Below, one piece after another: positions 12,765 through 19,946 of a DNA stretch of 19,946 nucleotides. Both the position numbers and the translations under genes were made by a program. A model generated the notes under the pieces. That model made no database searches. It saw only the letters and a list, made by a program, of their open reading frames with translations, and was not told the DNA's origin. The DNA is from JAKFDI01 sp044508835 (lineage in GTDB: Bacteria; Pseudomonadota; Gammaproteobacteria; Burkholderiales; Burkholderiaceae_C), in contig JBIQHD010000052.1 in the NCBI GenBank assembly GCA_044508835.1, positions 1 through 19,946 on the forward strand, in the 5' to 3' direction. Positions within the stretch are counted from its first letter, which is position 1, and each line of letters begins with the position of its first letter.

Positions 12765-15359
12765 TCAGTAGTCAGACGAGAGAGGTCCCTTGAACAGGCT
12801 GGCCGCGTCCTCGGCCTCCGCGATGGCATCTCGCACCGTGGCCTTCGTGAGGTCCAACACACGCAGCCGTCCGAGCGCTTCCGCTACGGACTCGACGCGC
12901 CGAAACGCTGCAGGGTGCGTGGCTGCATAGGTTGCCAAGCCGCGCAGCTTCGGCAGCGCATCGGCCAGATGCAGCCCGTGCGGGTCTACTAGATCTGCCA
13001 CCAGGGCTCCATCTTCGGTCGTGGCTATGAAGATGAAGTCGGGCCGGACGATGCCGTACTGCTCCCCCGACAGGTAGGCCACGCCCAGCGACGACTGCCC
13101 TGGCTGCTGCGGGTTGCGATACCAGAAGCGGAACCCCGGGCGCTTCATCTCGGTTTCCAGCACCTTCACTTCCCAGGCATTCATCTCGGCCGGGTAGAGG
13201 CCTTGCGCATCGCACAGCAGGTGCTGCGGGTAGGTGGGCAGCGCGGTTTCCATGTCGTTGACGCGCACCCGGGTCATCTCGAAACGGCCCGCCGGCTTCA
13301 CCAGGTCCACGTCCTGCGGTTCGGTGCTCATCTCTCGCACCTGGCGGTAAGACTCCTGCCGGTCGTGCGACAGCCGCTTGATGGCCGCGCCGTGCGTGCC
13401 CAGCCATTCCTTGGCCAGCCGGTCAGCGGCGGCGTCGAAGATGGGCTGCACTTCTGCCAACAGGCCCAGGGCCGCTACCTGAACCCGCGCTTCAACCAGC
13501 GCTTCCTCGAATTCGTCAGCGTCTTCCGGGTCGGCAGCCCGGTAAGCCAGCGCATCAACGTATGTGCGGGACACATCCGGGCTGAACACCCGCGCGGCGC
13601 GGCGGTAGGCGTCGTCGATCACTGCCATGTCGGCTTCTTCCCAAAACTCGTCGAAGCTCTTGGTTCGCCCGCGCATGTCGGCCACCACCGTCTTGCCGTC
13701 CACCGTCAGCACACCCTTGCGCTTGGCAGCGATCTTGTCCTTTTCGCTTTCCTGCAGGCCGTCCAGCACCGCGTGCAGCGCGGCATGGGCCAGCTTGCCG
13801 GCGCCGGGCAGAATTTCGTCCGAGGCCAATTCGTGCGCCAGCGCCGTCAGACGCCGCGCCGGCTTGGCCCCACGCTGCGGGCGGGTCTGCGAAGGCAGGC
13901 GCTCGAACAAGGCCCACACCTCGGCGCCGGCAGCCGGGTTCGGCACCATCTCCACCGGGTTGACCAGCACGCGCCCAGGCGGCGGCGGGGCGCTGTCGTC
14001 ACCCTTCATCAGCGCCTCGACCACTTCACCCACCGTGCTGCGGTTGAACTTGGGCAGCAAGCAGTCCACCGAATTCAGGCGGTCGTTGCCTGGTATGCGC
14101 CGCGCCAGGGGCGAGCGCACCATGCGGCCCAGCAGTTGCGTGATGTGCGTGCGGTCGCTGGCGGATCGGAACGACACCATCACTTCCGCTCGGGGGCAGT
14201 CCCAGCCGGTGCTGATGGCGTCCTTGGCCACCAGCACGCGCACCCAGGTGGCGTCCTGCACCCGTTCAGGCGCGATGTAGGGCACCTGCCGTTGGCCGAA
14301 CTGCTGCGTGCTGTGGTCGCCCAGCACATGCGCCACGCTGCCGGCGGGCAGGTCGGGCCACTGCTGGTAGATGGTGTCCAGCGCGCGGCCAATGTCGTTC
14401 GGGTCGGGGGTGTTGGGCACCTGCAAGACCATCAAGGGCAGCACCGTGTGCGGTTCTTCCTGCTGCCGCGCGTACTCGGCCCAGGCATCGGTGCTGGCCT
14501 TCAACTTATCGGTGGCGCGGCGCACCAGCACCGTGTCGAAGTCGCCCACCTCGTCGGGCATGTCCAGCAGGATGGTGTCCTTGATCAGGCCAGACTCCTG
14601 CACCTTGGCCGCGTCCACCACCACATCGGCCAGGCGGTCGCGCTTCAGCGCGCCATCCATCGCCTTGTTGAAGCGCTCCACCGTGGCCGAGATGCCCCAC
14701 ACCACCGGGATGCCGGGCACGCCGTGGGCGCCGTTGATCAGCCGCTGCACGATGGTGGTCTTCGCGCTCAGGCTGGCGGCGCTGGGCTTGCCCATGCCGC
14801 GGTGGGCTTCGTCCAGCACCAGATACAAGGTCAAGCTGGGGTCTTCAATGGTGTTGCGGATGGTGTCCCACATGGTGTGGGAGCGCAGGTCGGGCCGGGT
14901 TTCTGGCAGCAGGGTGCCGGCCATCTCGTCCAGTTCCTCGGGGTCATGCCCGCGCACCAGCAGGCTGTTCTTGCCCAGCTTCTGGGTGTTCAGGAAGTAG
15001 ATTTTCCCGGCCTGCAGCTTGGCCTGGTTGAAGGTGTTCTCCACCACCACTAGGTCGGTGTGGCGGATGCGGTCACTGGCTTCCATAAGGCGGAAGCGGG
15101 TCTGTTCGTTCAGCGAAGGGTCGTCGCTGAACCAGATCACCACCGCGCCCGGGTCGGCGTCGAAGCTGTAGTCGTCGTCGCCGTGGAACAAGGCCTCGAA
15201 GGCGGCAGCGGCCATCACGGTCTTGCCGGCGCCGGTCACGGCTGTCAGCGAGAAAGCATGTCGCCGGCCTGCAGAGTGCCAGGCCGTTCTCGCCCATTTC
15301 AGGTGTTCCAGGGCATCGCGCACTGCGTCGGCCTGGTAGTCCTTCAGCGTGAACTTCAT
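12765..15359 (-). CDS. res: Type III-like restriction enzyme subunit (SF2 helicase with nuclease-like C terminus)
   Basis: In type III systems Res binds Mod, uses ATP to travel along DNA, and cuts after meeting a second complex. The 864-residue product has SF2 motifs in order: Walker A TGAGKT (42-47), LVLDEAHRG (DEAH 183-186), SAT (224-226), motif V AISTGWDCPRAEV (about 381) and motif VI QLLGRMVR (408-415). The C-terminal region shows RPDF (772-775) and, 14 residues later, ADLVDPHG (788-795), which occupies the place of the PD-(D/E)xK nuclease core but lacks the usual E-x-K lysine. It is shorter than EcoP1-type Res (about 970). It begins three bases after mod, with GGGGA in the mod end as the likely ribosome-binding site, so the two form an operon. 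It ends about 30 bp short of the IS. Confidence 0.88.
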   Translation of the reverse strand: MKFTLKDYQADAVRDALEHLKWARTAWHSAGRRHAFSLTAVTGAGKTVMAAAAFEALFHGDDDYSFDADPGAVVIWFSDDPSLNEQTRFRLMEASDRIRHTDLVVVENTFNQAKLQAGKIYFLNTQKLGKNSLLVRGHDPEELDEMAGTLLPETRPDLRSHTMWDTIRNTIEDPSLTLYLVLDEAHRGMGKPSAASLSAKTTIVQRLINGAHGVPGIPVVWGISATVERFNKAMDGALKRDRLADVVVDAAKVQESGLIKDTILLDMPDEVGDFDTVLVRRATDKLKASTDAWAEYARQQEEPHTVLPLMVLQVPNTPDPNDIGRALDTIYQQWPDLPAGSVAHVLGDHSTQQFGQRQVPYIAPERVQDATWVRVLVAKDAISTGWDCPRAEVMVSFRSASDRTHITQLLGRMVRSPLARRIPGNDRLNSVDCLLPKFNRSTVGEVVEALMKGDDSAPPPPGRVLVNPVEMVPNPAAGAEVWALFERLPSQTRPQRGAKPARRLTALAHELASDEILPGAGKLAHAALHAVLDGLQESEKDKIAAKRKGVLTVDGKTVVADMRGRTKSFDEFWEEADMAVIDDAYRRAARVFSPDVSRTYVDALAYRAADPEDADEFEEALVEARVQVAALGLLAEVQPIFDAAADRLAKEWLGTHGAAIKRLSHDRQESYRQVREMSTEPQDVDLVKPAGRFEMTRVRVNDMETALPTYPQHLLCDAQGLYPAEMNAWEVKVLETEMKRPGFRFWYRNPQQPGQSSLGVAYLSGEQYGIVRPDFIFIATTEDGALVADLVDPHGLHLADALPKLRGLATYAATHPAAFRRVESVAEALGRLRVLDLTKATVRDAIAEAEDAASLFKGPLSSDY

Positions 15360-15362
15360 GGT

Positions 15363-17471
15363 TCAGTCCCCGTTCGTGAAGCTGAAGTTGGTCAGGTACG
15401 ACTCGTACAGCCTCACCGGCTCCACGCCATCGGGCAAACGCCGGGCTAGCGCCTGGAAACGGCGGTCGTCGTCGGTGACGATGTAGGCGATGCGCAGGCC
15501 CGGGGTCCGTTGCACCGCCTTGATGAACGGTGTGCCCGCGTCGGGCTCCACCAGCAGGCCATACGCATCAACGACAGCCCAGCCCTCGGGCGGCAGCTTG
15601 TCGATGCGCGGGCCACGGCTGCCGGCGCGCAGCCACAGCAGCGGTGCGATGCGCTCGAAGGCGCGGTTGTGGTTGATCGAGACGGGGGTTTCGTACGTCA
15701 AGGTGAAGAACTCGGCGTTTTCGTCGAAGCCGTCGGACATCGGGAACTCGTCGGCGAATCTGTAGTCGCCCTTGATCGGTTCGCCGCGCGGCGTCCTACC
15801 AGTTATGGCGGCCGCTATGCGAGGCTTTGTGATGTGATCGCAAATGCCCCATCGCTCCCATTCTGCATCTCCGGGGCGCAGCGACTTGCTACGCAGCGAG
15901 GCATGCTCATTTGCAGAAACCTCGTTATTCGTGACACAAATGCATTGCCGTGTGCCGCTGTCTTGCCTATTGAGGCGCATTACGGCGTGTGCGGTAGTGC
16001 CCGAACCGGAAAAGAAGTCCAGGACAATTGCTCGCTTCTTCTTGAGAATGAAGAGACGCAATGCATCCTCAACCGCATACAGAGACTTTGGGAAATCGAA
16101 GTCATGGCCCGGGATCAAAGCCTTAATGATCGACTTCCCGTGTTCTTGAGCACTGTGTGACTCATTGTCCCACTGCGTAGTAGGCATAGAGGACTTGCCC
16201 GCTTCAAACTCGACAATCGCAGCACCGCTAGGCTCGTACCCTACTACCTTGAGACTGCCTTCACCGATCTCCGAAATTTGCCCGCTTGTTAGATAGTAGA
16301 GACTAGGCTCCCTGTTCCCTCTGCCAGCGCTAGCACGGACAAATCCCTTTGCCAGCCTGGACTCAACAGACTTGGGCGTTAAGCCCCAGTTCATCTCGGT
16401 TCCATCTGGTCGAACAGGCCAGATCGTGAAGCAACCGGGCATATCAGCAATCGTGGCCCGATCAACGTCAGGGCTGATCGGCTCACCTATCGCTTCAATC
16501 TTCTGGGATGTCCGGTTCACATAAATGGGAAAGAACTGCGACTGTCCGCCCTTCGCTGTTCCTCGTCGCGATTCGATGTCGGTTCGTCGCAAACTCGCCC
16601 ACCGAACCGGCGCCCCGGTCTCGGTGCGGTTTGGGTCAAGTTGCGCAGCGCCAAACATGACAAAGTAAATGAATTCGTTAGTCCTCCGAAACTCGTTCGC
16701 TCGAACTATGCCTTTTCTATTGATCACAGAAGAGACCATCTGAATCTTGGAGTCCTGAAATAGCTGTTCAAGCAGTAATCCAAGGCGAAGGTACTCTTTC
16801 TCGTCTATGGTGACAATCAGCACCGAGTCGGCAGGATTCAATAACGTGCGCGCGACGAGCAGGCGCCGCTCCATCATCGCCAGCCACTTGCTGTGCCGGT
16901 AAAGATCGTCGTCTTCTACATAATCGTTGTTGTATTTCCAGTCCCTCGCGCCGGAGTTGTAGGGCGGGTCGATGTAGATCGCATCCACCTTGCCCCGATG
17001 CGTATAGGTCAGCGCCTTCAAGACGTGATAGTTCTCGCCATTGATGACGGTGTGGTGGGGCTTGTCGCCCCCGCGCTGCACCCGACCCGTGCTGATCAGG
17101 CCCGGGTAGATGGTGTCGCGGAACTCGGCCACCACCACCAAGTCGTCCAGCGCCACGGTCTGCGCCTGTGGCACGGCTGCGTTCAGCAATTCCAGGTCGG
17201 CCACCTTGCTCGTTGCCGCTTTGCGGATGGCCTTGACCTGCCACAGCCGCGTGTCGCCCTTCTTCGTGGAACCGCGTGGCGGCAGCACGCGCACCTTGTC
17301 GCCCTTGCGCACCGGGCGCTGCGGCAACTCCACCACCTCGGGTCGGTGGCGCTCGAAGTTCAGGCCGAAGGGAAGGCGCGAAGACAGTTGCTTGAACTCC
17401 TGATCCAGGTCGGCGCCCAGTTGCGGGTCTTTGGCCTTGGCCTGGGCAATCAAGTCGGTCAGTCGGGACAC
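15363..17471 (-). CDS. mod: Type III-like adenine-specific DNA methyltransferase (Mod, beta class)
   Basis: Mod recognises the target site, methylates adenine at N6 to protect host DNA, and guides Res. The GTG start at 17471 follows GGAG at a 5-nt spacing, and an in-frame stop at 17484-17486 rules out a longer form. In the 702-residue product the catalytic motif IV YIDPPYN (DPPY 168-171) precedes motif I DFFSGSGTT (485-493), the beta-class order of type III Mod proteins; the target-recognition region lies between (about 230-460). An N-terminal region of about 135 residues (KGDKVRVLPPRG, LDDLVVVAEFRD) precedes the methylase core. The middle of the gene is clearly AT-richer than its ends, suggesting replacement of the specificity region. 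No frameshift or phase-variable repeat was seen. Confidence 0.92.
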   Translation of the reverse strand: MSRLTDLIAQAKAKDPQLGADLDQEFKQLSSRLPFGLNFERHRPEVVELPQRPVRKGDKVRVLPPRGSTKKGDTRLWQVKAIRKAATSKVADLELLNAAVPQAQTVALDDLVVVAEFRDTIYPGLISTGRVQRGGDKPHHTVINGENYHVLKALTYTHRGKVDAIYIDPPYNSGARDWKYNNDYVEDDDLYRHSKWLAMMERRLLVARTLLNPADSVLIVTIDEKEYLRLGLLLEQLFQDSKIQMVSSVINRKGIVRANEFRRTNEFIYFVMFGAAQLDPNRTETGAPVRWASLRRTDIESRRGTAKGGQSQFFPIYVNRTSQKIEAIGEPISPDVDRATIADMPGCFTIWPVRPDGTEMNWGLTPKSVESRLAKGFVRASAGRGNREPSLYYLTSGQISEIGEGSLKVVGYEPSGAAIVEFEAGKSSMPTTQWDNESHSAQEHGKSIIKALIPGHDFDFPKSLYAVEDALRLFILKKKRAIVLDFFSGSGTTAHAVMRLNRQDSGTRQCICVTNNEVSANEHASLRSKSLRPGDAEWERWGICDHITKPRIAAAITGRTPRGEPIKGDYRFADEFPMSDGFDENAEFFTLTYETPVSINHNRAFERIAPLLWLRAGSRGPRIDKLPPEGWAVVDAYGLLVEPDAGTPFIKAVQRTPGLRIAYIVTDDDRRFQALARRLPDGVEPVRLYESYLTNFSFTNGD

Positions 17472-17661
17472 GGGGGCTCCAAATCAATCCTTCGATCACG
17501 CGTGCAGCGCCGCGTGGGGTTGTGAATGTAAAGGGGGGCGGCCGAGTTCACTGCAATGTTGCCAGCTCTGGCTTGTTCACTGCCTACGTACCCAAGCCGC
17601 GGACGGTACGTACATTACGGGCCCATAACGTCCCATGTCAGGGGCGCACCCAGGGGGTGCC
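17472..17661. promoter_or_regulatory. Divergent control region between mod and the unknown operon
   Basis: This 190-bp gap separates mod (leftward) from the gene at 17662 (rightward). It holds a perfect 8-bp inverted repeat TACGTACC (17585-17592) / GGTACGTA (17605-17612) with a 12-bp spacer containing CCGCGG. It also has a second inverted repeat GCCAG-CT-CTGGC (17561-17572) and the direct repeat GTTCACTGC at 17546-17554 and 17575-17583. The arrangement suggests operator sites serving both directions. No convincing -35/-10 pair was found for either side, and there is no T tract to make the repeats terminators. Confidence 0.5.
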
Positions 17662-18906
17662 ATGTCGCGGAACTACTCCAGCCGGGACTTCTTCCGGCAA
17701 ATGCCCAATGCCATGCTGGCGCGCTACTTCGCCGGCAAGTCTCTGTTGGCGGGCCTGGACTTCAAGGCCATGAAGGAGGGCAAGCCCGACGAGCTGCTGG
17801 AGGCCTGGGGCCAGTTGCCCGACGAACAGCGCAGCGAAGCGGAGGCCGACTTCCGCGAGATCCTGGCGATGAGCAACCGCAAGGGCTATCAGGCGCTGCT
17901 GGACGAGGCCCGCTGGCAGCTTGAAGACCAGCCCGACGAGCTGCAATCTCTGCTGGGCAAGCTGGGCTCGCTGGAAGATTTCTATTCCCGCGCGATGGAG
18001 GCCTTCCTGAGCCTGCCCGCGTGCTGGAAAGGGGCGACGCGCTTTCACTACGCCGACCAGCTCACCCACTGGCGCAAACGGAAGAACTTGCCCCAGGTGG
18101 CCGCCTCCGCCGGCCATGAAGACACGGCGAAGCTGGCCGCGCTGATCAAGGGTTACTTCGCGCGCACGGAGGGACGGGGCAAGAACTGCGTGGTGGAGGC
18201 CTACCGGCGGGGCGAGCGCGACTACTTCTTCGCCTTCCCGGAGGACCACGCGCAGCGCAGCATTGAATGGGTGGACGGCGAATTCCACCCGCGCCCGCAC
18301 AACCCTGCCTTCGAGATCGTGTTTGTCTACGCGCAGAAAGAGGGCACGCTGGACCTGAACTTTCGCGGCAGCCGCAAGGCCATCGAGGCGTTGCAAGGCA
18401 TGTTCGCGCAGGCCATCCTGAAGCTGGACGAGCTGCCGCCCGACCCGAAGGACGAACGCGTCTATGACCTGCAGGCGCTGGCAAAGCCCGACTTCGACTT
18501 CGCGCATCCTGTGGGCAGCGGCATTGGCACGGTGGTGGTGAAAAAGCTGCGGCTGTCGTCCCGCGTGCGGGCCGGAGACCGCATCACGGTGGAATCGGAT
18601 TCCACCAACAACCGGCAGGCGATCTACGAACTGGTGGGTCAGATACAGAAGTCGCTGCCGCTGCACCTGTACAACGTCACGCAGGTGGAGCTGGCCGCCA
18701 CGGTGTTTGTGGCCGAGGGCAAGCCGCCCAAGACGGTGAGCTTCCGCATAACGCACCCGAACTCCTGTTCGCTCAAGTACGACGACCTGGACCTGACGCT
18801 GCGGCAAATGCTGGAGGACTCGGGCATTGAGCCCAAGGCGCCAGCCGAGGCCCCCGCGCAGCCGGCTGCTGTCGCTGCGGGGGTGAAGGCTACCGCTGCC
18901 GCCTGA
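17662..18906 (+). CDS. Unknown protein, first gene of a two-gene island operon
   Basis: I do not recognise this family. The start at ATG 17662 is preceded by AGGGGG at a 5-nt spacing; an ATG nine codons earlier (17635) has no ribosome-binding site. The 414-residue product is soluble, with no signal peptide or membrane segment. Residues 1-165 look mainly helical and acidic (SRDFFRQMPNAMLARYF, GKPDELLEAWGQLPDEQRSEA). About 175-255 alternates basic and beta-like stretches (ERDYFFAFPEDHAQRSIEWV, HNPAFEIVFVYAQKEGTLDL). About 285-390 forms another compact block ending NSCSLKYDDLDLTLRQMLED. The last 20 residues are an Ala/Pro tail. No nuclease, ATPase or helicase motif was seen. It is divergent from a type III restriction-modification operon and followed one base later by a Cys-rich partner, so the two probably act together. 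Confidence 0.8.
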   Translation: MSRNYSSRDFFRQMPNAMLARYFAGKSLLAGLDFKAMKEGKPDELLEAWGQLPDEQRSEAEADFREILAMSNRKGYQALLDEARWQLEDQPDELQSLLGKLGSLEDFYSRAMEAFLSLPACWKGATRFHYADQLTHWRKRKNLPQVAASAGHEDTAKLAALIKGYFARTEGRGKNCVVEAYRRGERDYFFAFPEDHAQRSIEWVDGEFHPRPHNPAFEIVFVYAQKEGTLDLNFRGSRKAIEALQGMFAQAILKLDELPPDPKDERVYDLQALAKPDFDFAHPVGSGIGTVVVKKLRLSSRVRAGDRITVESDSTNNRQAIYELVGQIQKSLPLHLYNVTQVELAATVFVAEGKPPKTVSFRITHPNSCSLKYDDLDLTLRQMLEDSGIEPKAPAEAPAQPAAVAAGVKATAAA

Positions 18907-18907
18907 C

Positions 18908-19732
18908 GTGGAACCTGCGACCGCTGCCCTGGGTGAACTGCTGGCCCGGCTGGGTGCGGCCGGCGGCGGGGCCATTGAACTGCGGGGCGACGAGCTGGCG
19001 CGCTGGCCGGCGGAGGCGGTGCAAGCGCTCCACGCCCGCCGGGTATTGGCGCCTGCATCACCTGCGACCAGCGCGGTGTGCGATGGATGCGAGCGGGGTT
19101 GTTCGATGCCAGTGCAGGTGCTGACCAAGCAAGGGCAGCCGCCCCGCGCCTTCATCGCGTGCGACAAGGACGATGACATCGGGCGTGTGCCGGTGGCGTT
19201 GCGGCGGCTGGATCGCTGGCGCGCGAGCGACACGAGCTTGGCCGACGCGCTGGCGAATCTGCTGGGCAGCACCGAAGCCACACGGCTGATGGGCGATGTG
19301 AAGGCGTTGCGCCTGGGGGTGGTGGCTGGGCGAACGACGCGGGCGGCGGTGCTGCTGCGCTGGCAAGACGGTGGTGCGGTGCTGGAGGTGGCAGGGCATG
19401 TGCTGCCGCTGGACCTGGCGCTGACGATCAAGGACGCCGCGCTCAACCTTGACGGCATGACGCTGGTGCGATGCGTGGACGCACCTGCAGCCGGTGCGGG
19501 GGTGCCGGCCGAGTCGCCCGATGAACGGCGGCAGCGGCTGAAGGCGCGTGTCGCGGCAGAGAAACGCAAGGGCACCAAGGCTTTCATGCAAGCGGTGGCG
19601 GCGGAGGAAGGGCTATCGCTGTCGCGGCTGAAGCAGTTGGTGGCGGAGCCAAAGCCACCGGCTGACACCTGGGCCGCACCGCTGGCGGGCCTGGCCGGGG
19701 CTGGCTCGAAGAAGCCCGCACGCAAGCGCTGA
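18908..19732 (+). CDS. Unknown protein with a four-cysteine motif, partner of the preceding gene
   Basis: I do not recognise this family. It starts with GTG one base after the stop of the previous gene and has no clear ribosome-binding site, so translation is probably coupled. The 274-residue product has an N-terminal segment reminiscent of a winged-helix DNA-binding fold in size and spacing (about 1-48). Next come CDGCERGC (Cys58, 61, 65) and Cys85 in FIACDKDDDIGRVPV, a possible zinc site or iron-sulphur ligand set. A mixed alpha/beta middle follows, then a basic C-terminal part with a helix-turn-helix-like stretch (TKAFMQAVAAEEGLSLSRLK, about 224-243) and a Lys/Arg end (KKPARKR). A nucleic-acid-binding or regulatory role fits, but this is inference only. 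Confidence 0.78.
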   Translation: MEPATAALGELLARLGAAGGGAIELRGDELARWPAEAVQALHARRVLAPASPATSAVCDGCERGCSMPVQVLTKQGQPPRAFIACDKDDDIGRVPVALRRLDRWRASDTSLADALANLLGSTEATRLMGDVKALRLGVVAGRTTRAAVLLRWQDGGAVLEVAGHVLPLDLALTIKDAALNLDGMTLVRCVDAPAAGAGVPAESPDERRQRLKARVAAEKRKGTKAFMQAVAAEEGLSLSRLKQLVAEPKPPADTWAAPLAGLAGAGSKKPARKR

Positions 19733-19773
19733 TGCGGCCTGCGGCGCGATGCCGCTGGACAGCTTGCGAGACA

Positions 19774-19791
19774 GGGGGCTAGCCAGCTCCC
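19774..19791 (+). terminator. Hairpin after the unknown operon
   Basis: GGGGGCT / AGCTCCC form a 7-bp stem with one mismatch and a 4-nt loop, 41 bp past the stop at 19732. It lacks a T tract, so it is a weak terminator candidate at most. Confidence 0.3.
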
Positions 19792-19793
19792 AC

Positions 19794-19822
19794 TGGCACC
19801 CGTCCCAACCAACGAGGTGCCA
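19794..19822 (+). promoter_or_regulatory. Leader hairpin covering the ribosome-binding site of the alpA-like frame
   Basis: TGGCACC (19794-19800) pairs perfectly with GGTGCCA (19816-19822) across a 15-nt loop. The right arm includes GGTG of the GAGGTG ribosome-binding site (19814-19819 region) for ATG 19825, so pairing would hide that site. Confidence 0.4.
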
Positions 19823-19824
19823 AG

Positions 19825-19941
19825 ATGCTCCACACGCTCCTAAGACTTCCGACCGTCAAGGCGGAGACCGGCTACAGCCGCAGCACGATCTACCGTGAGC
19901 GTCCAGCCGCCCCATCTTGCTCAAGGCCTATAGGCGGCTGA
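19825..19941 (+). pseudogene. AlpA-like regulator, truncated or rearranged after the helix-turn-helix
   Basis: AlpA-family proteins are small MerR-like regulators (about 60-90 residues) that often activate excision or other genes of integrated elements. This 38-residue frame begins MLHTLLRLPTVKAETGYSRSTIYRE-like, matching the family start R-L-x-x-V-x-x-x-T-G-x-S-R-S-T-I-Y-R. It then loses the expected G-x-F-P-x-P-x-x-L-G continuation and stops at 19939-19941 after an unrelated-looking Pro/Ser segment. The break near 19897 looks like a deletion or a junction with other DNA. The ribosome-binding site GAGGTG is well placed, so a short peptide could still be made. The window ends five bases later, so the downstream context is not visible. 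Confidence 0.6.
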
Positions 19942-19946
19942 CGATG

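Noticed and set aside
13203..15053. 616-codon plus-strand frame opposite res
   Set aside because: It is the complement of the helicase gene, His/Arg/Gln-rich with no domain; res itself has all SF2 motifs in order.
15862..15870. TTCTGCATC, matching the first nine bases of the putative att site
   Set aside because: The match stops after nine bases, lies inside mod, and is expected by chance; it is not the right end of the island.
17635..17661. Longer start for the unknown 414-residue protein
   Set aside because: No ribosome-binding site precedes 17635, whereas AGGGGG precedes 17662.
1..19946. CRISPR array, rRNA or tRNA genes
   Set aside because: No regularly spaced direct repeats of CRISPR type and no rRNA or tRNA-like stretches were found on either strand by eye.

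Overview
The window looks like the replication-origin neighbourhood of a high-GC betaproteobacterium, most likely a member of the Burkholderiales (Leptothrix/Rubrivivax/Comamonadaceae-like). This is inferred from gene order and protein style; no marker fixes the genus. Nothing here was run through a database, so family names rest on motifs read by eye.

Positions 1-10130 are the ordinary chromosomal core. On the minus strand gyrB, dnaN and dnaA read leftwards. On the plus strand rpmH, rnpA, yidD, yidC and mnmE read rightwards. The divergence lies between dnaA and rpmH, where a perfect DnaA box overlaps the -10 element of the likely dnaA promoter and a good sigma70 promoter precedes rpmH. The dnaA-dnaN gap holds further weak DnaA-box-like sites and a run of hairpins resembling a dispersed repeat.

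From the end of mnmE onward the DNA is accessory. The last 18 bp of mnmE closely resemble the attachment site that Salmonella genomic island 1 uses at the end of the same gene (trmE), and a P4-type tyrosine integrase starts 184 bp further on. This is best read as the left end of an integrated genomic island whose right end lies outside the window.

The island carries, in order: the integrase; an intact IS3-family insertion sequence (11525-12731) that landed in the integrase stop codon and supplied a new one; a convergent two-gene type III-like restriction-modification operon (mod then res, minus strand); and, divergent from mod, a tightly coupled two-gene operon of unknown function (17662-19732), followed by a short AlpA-like regulator that departs from its family after about 24 residues. 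Mod and Res would act together as a methyltransferase/translocase-nuclease, but Res shows a non-canonical nuclease motif and the central part of mod has clearly lower GC than its ends.

The most novel material is the unknown pair at 17662-19732. It shares a 190-bp control region, rich in inverted and direct repeats, with the restriction-modification operon. Its function cannot be named from sequence alone, but its setting makes it a reasonable candidate for an island-control or defence-associated module.
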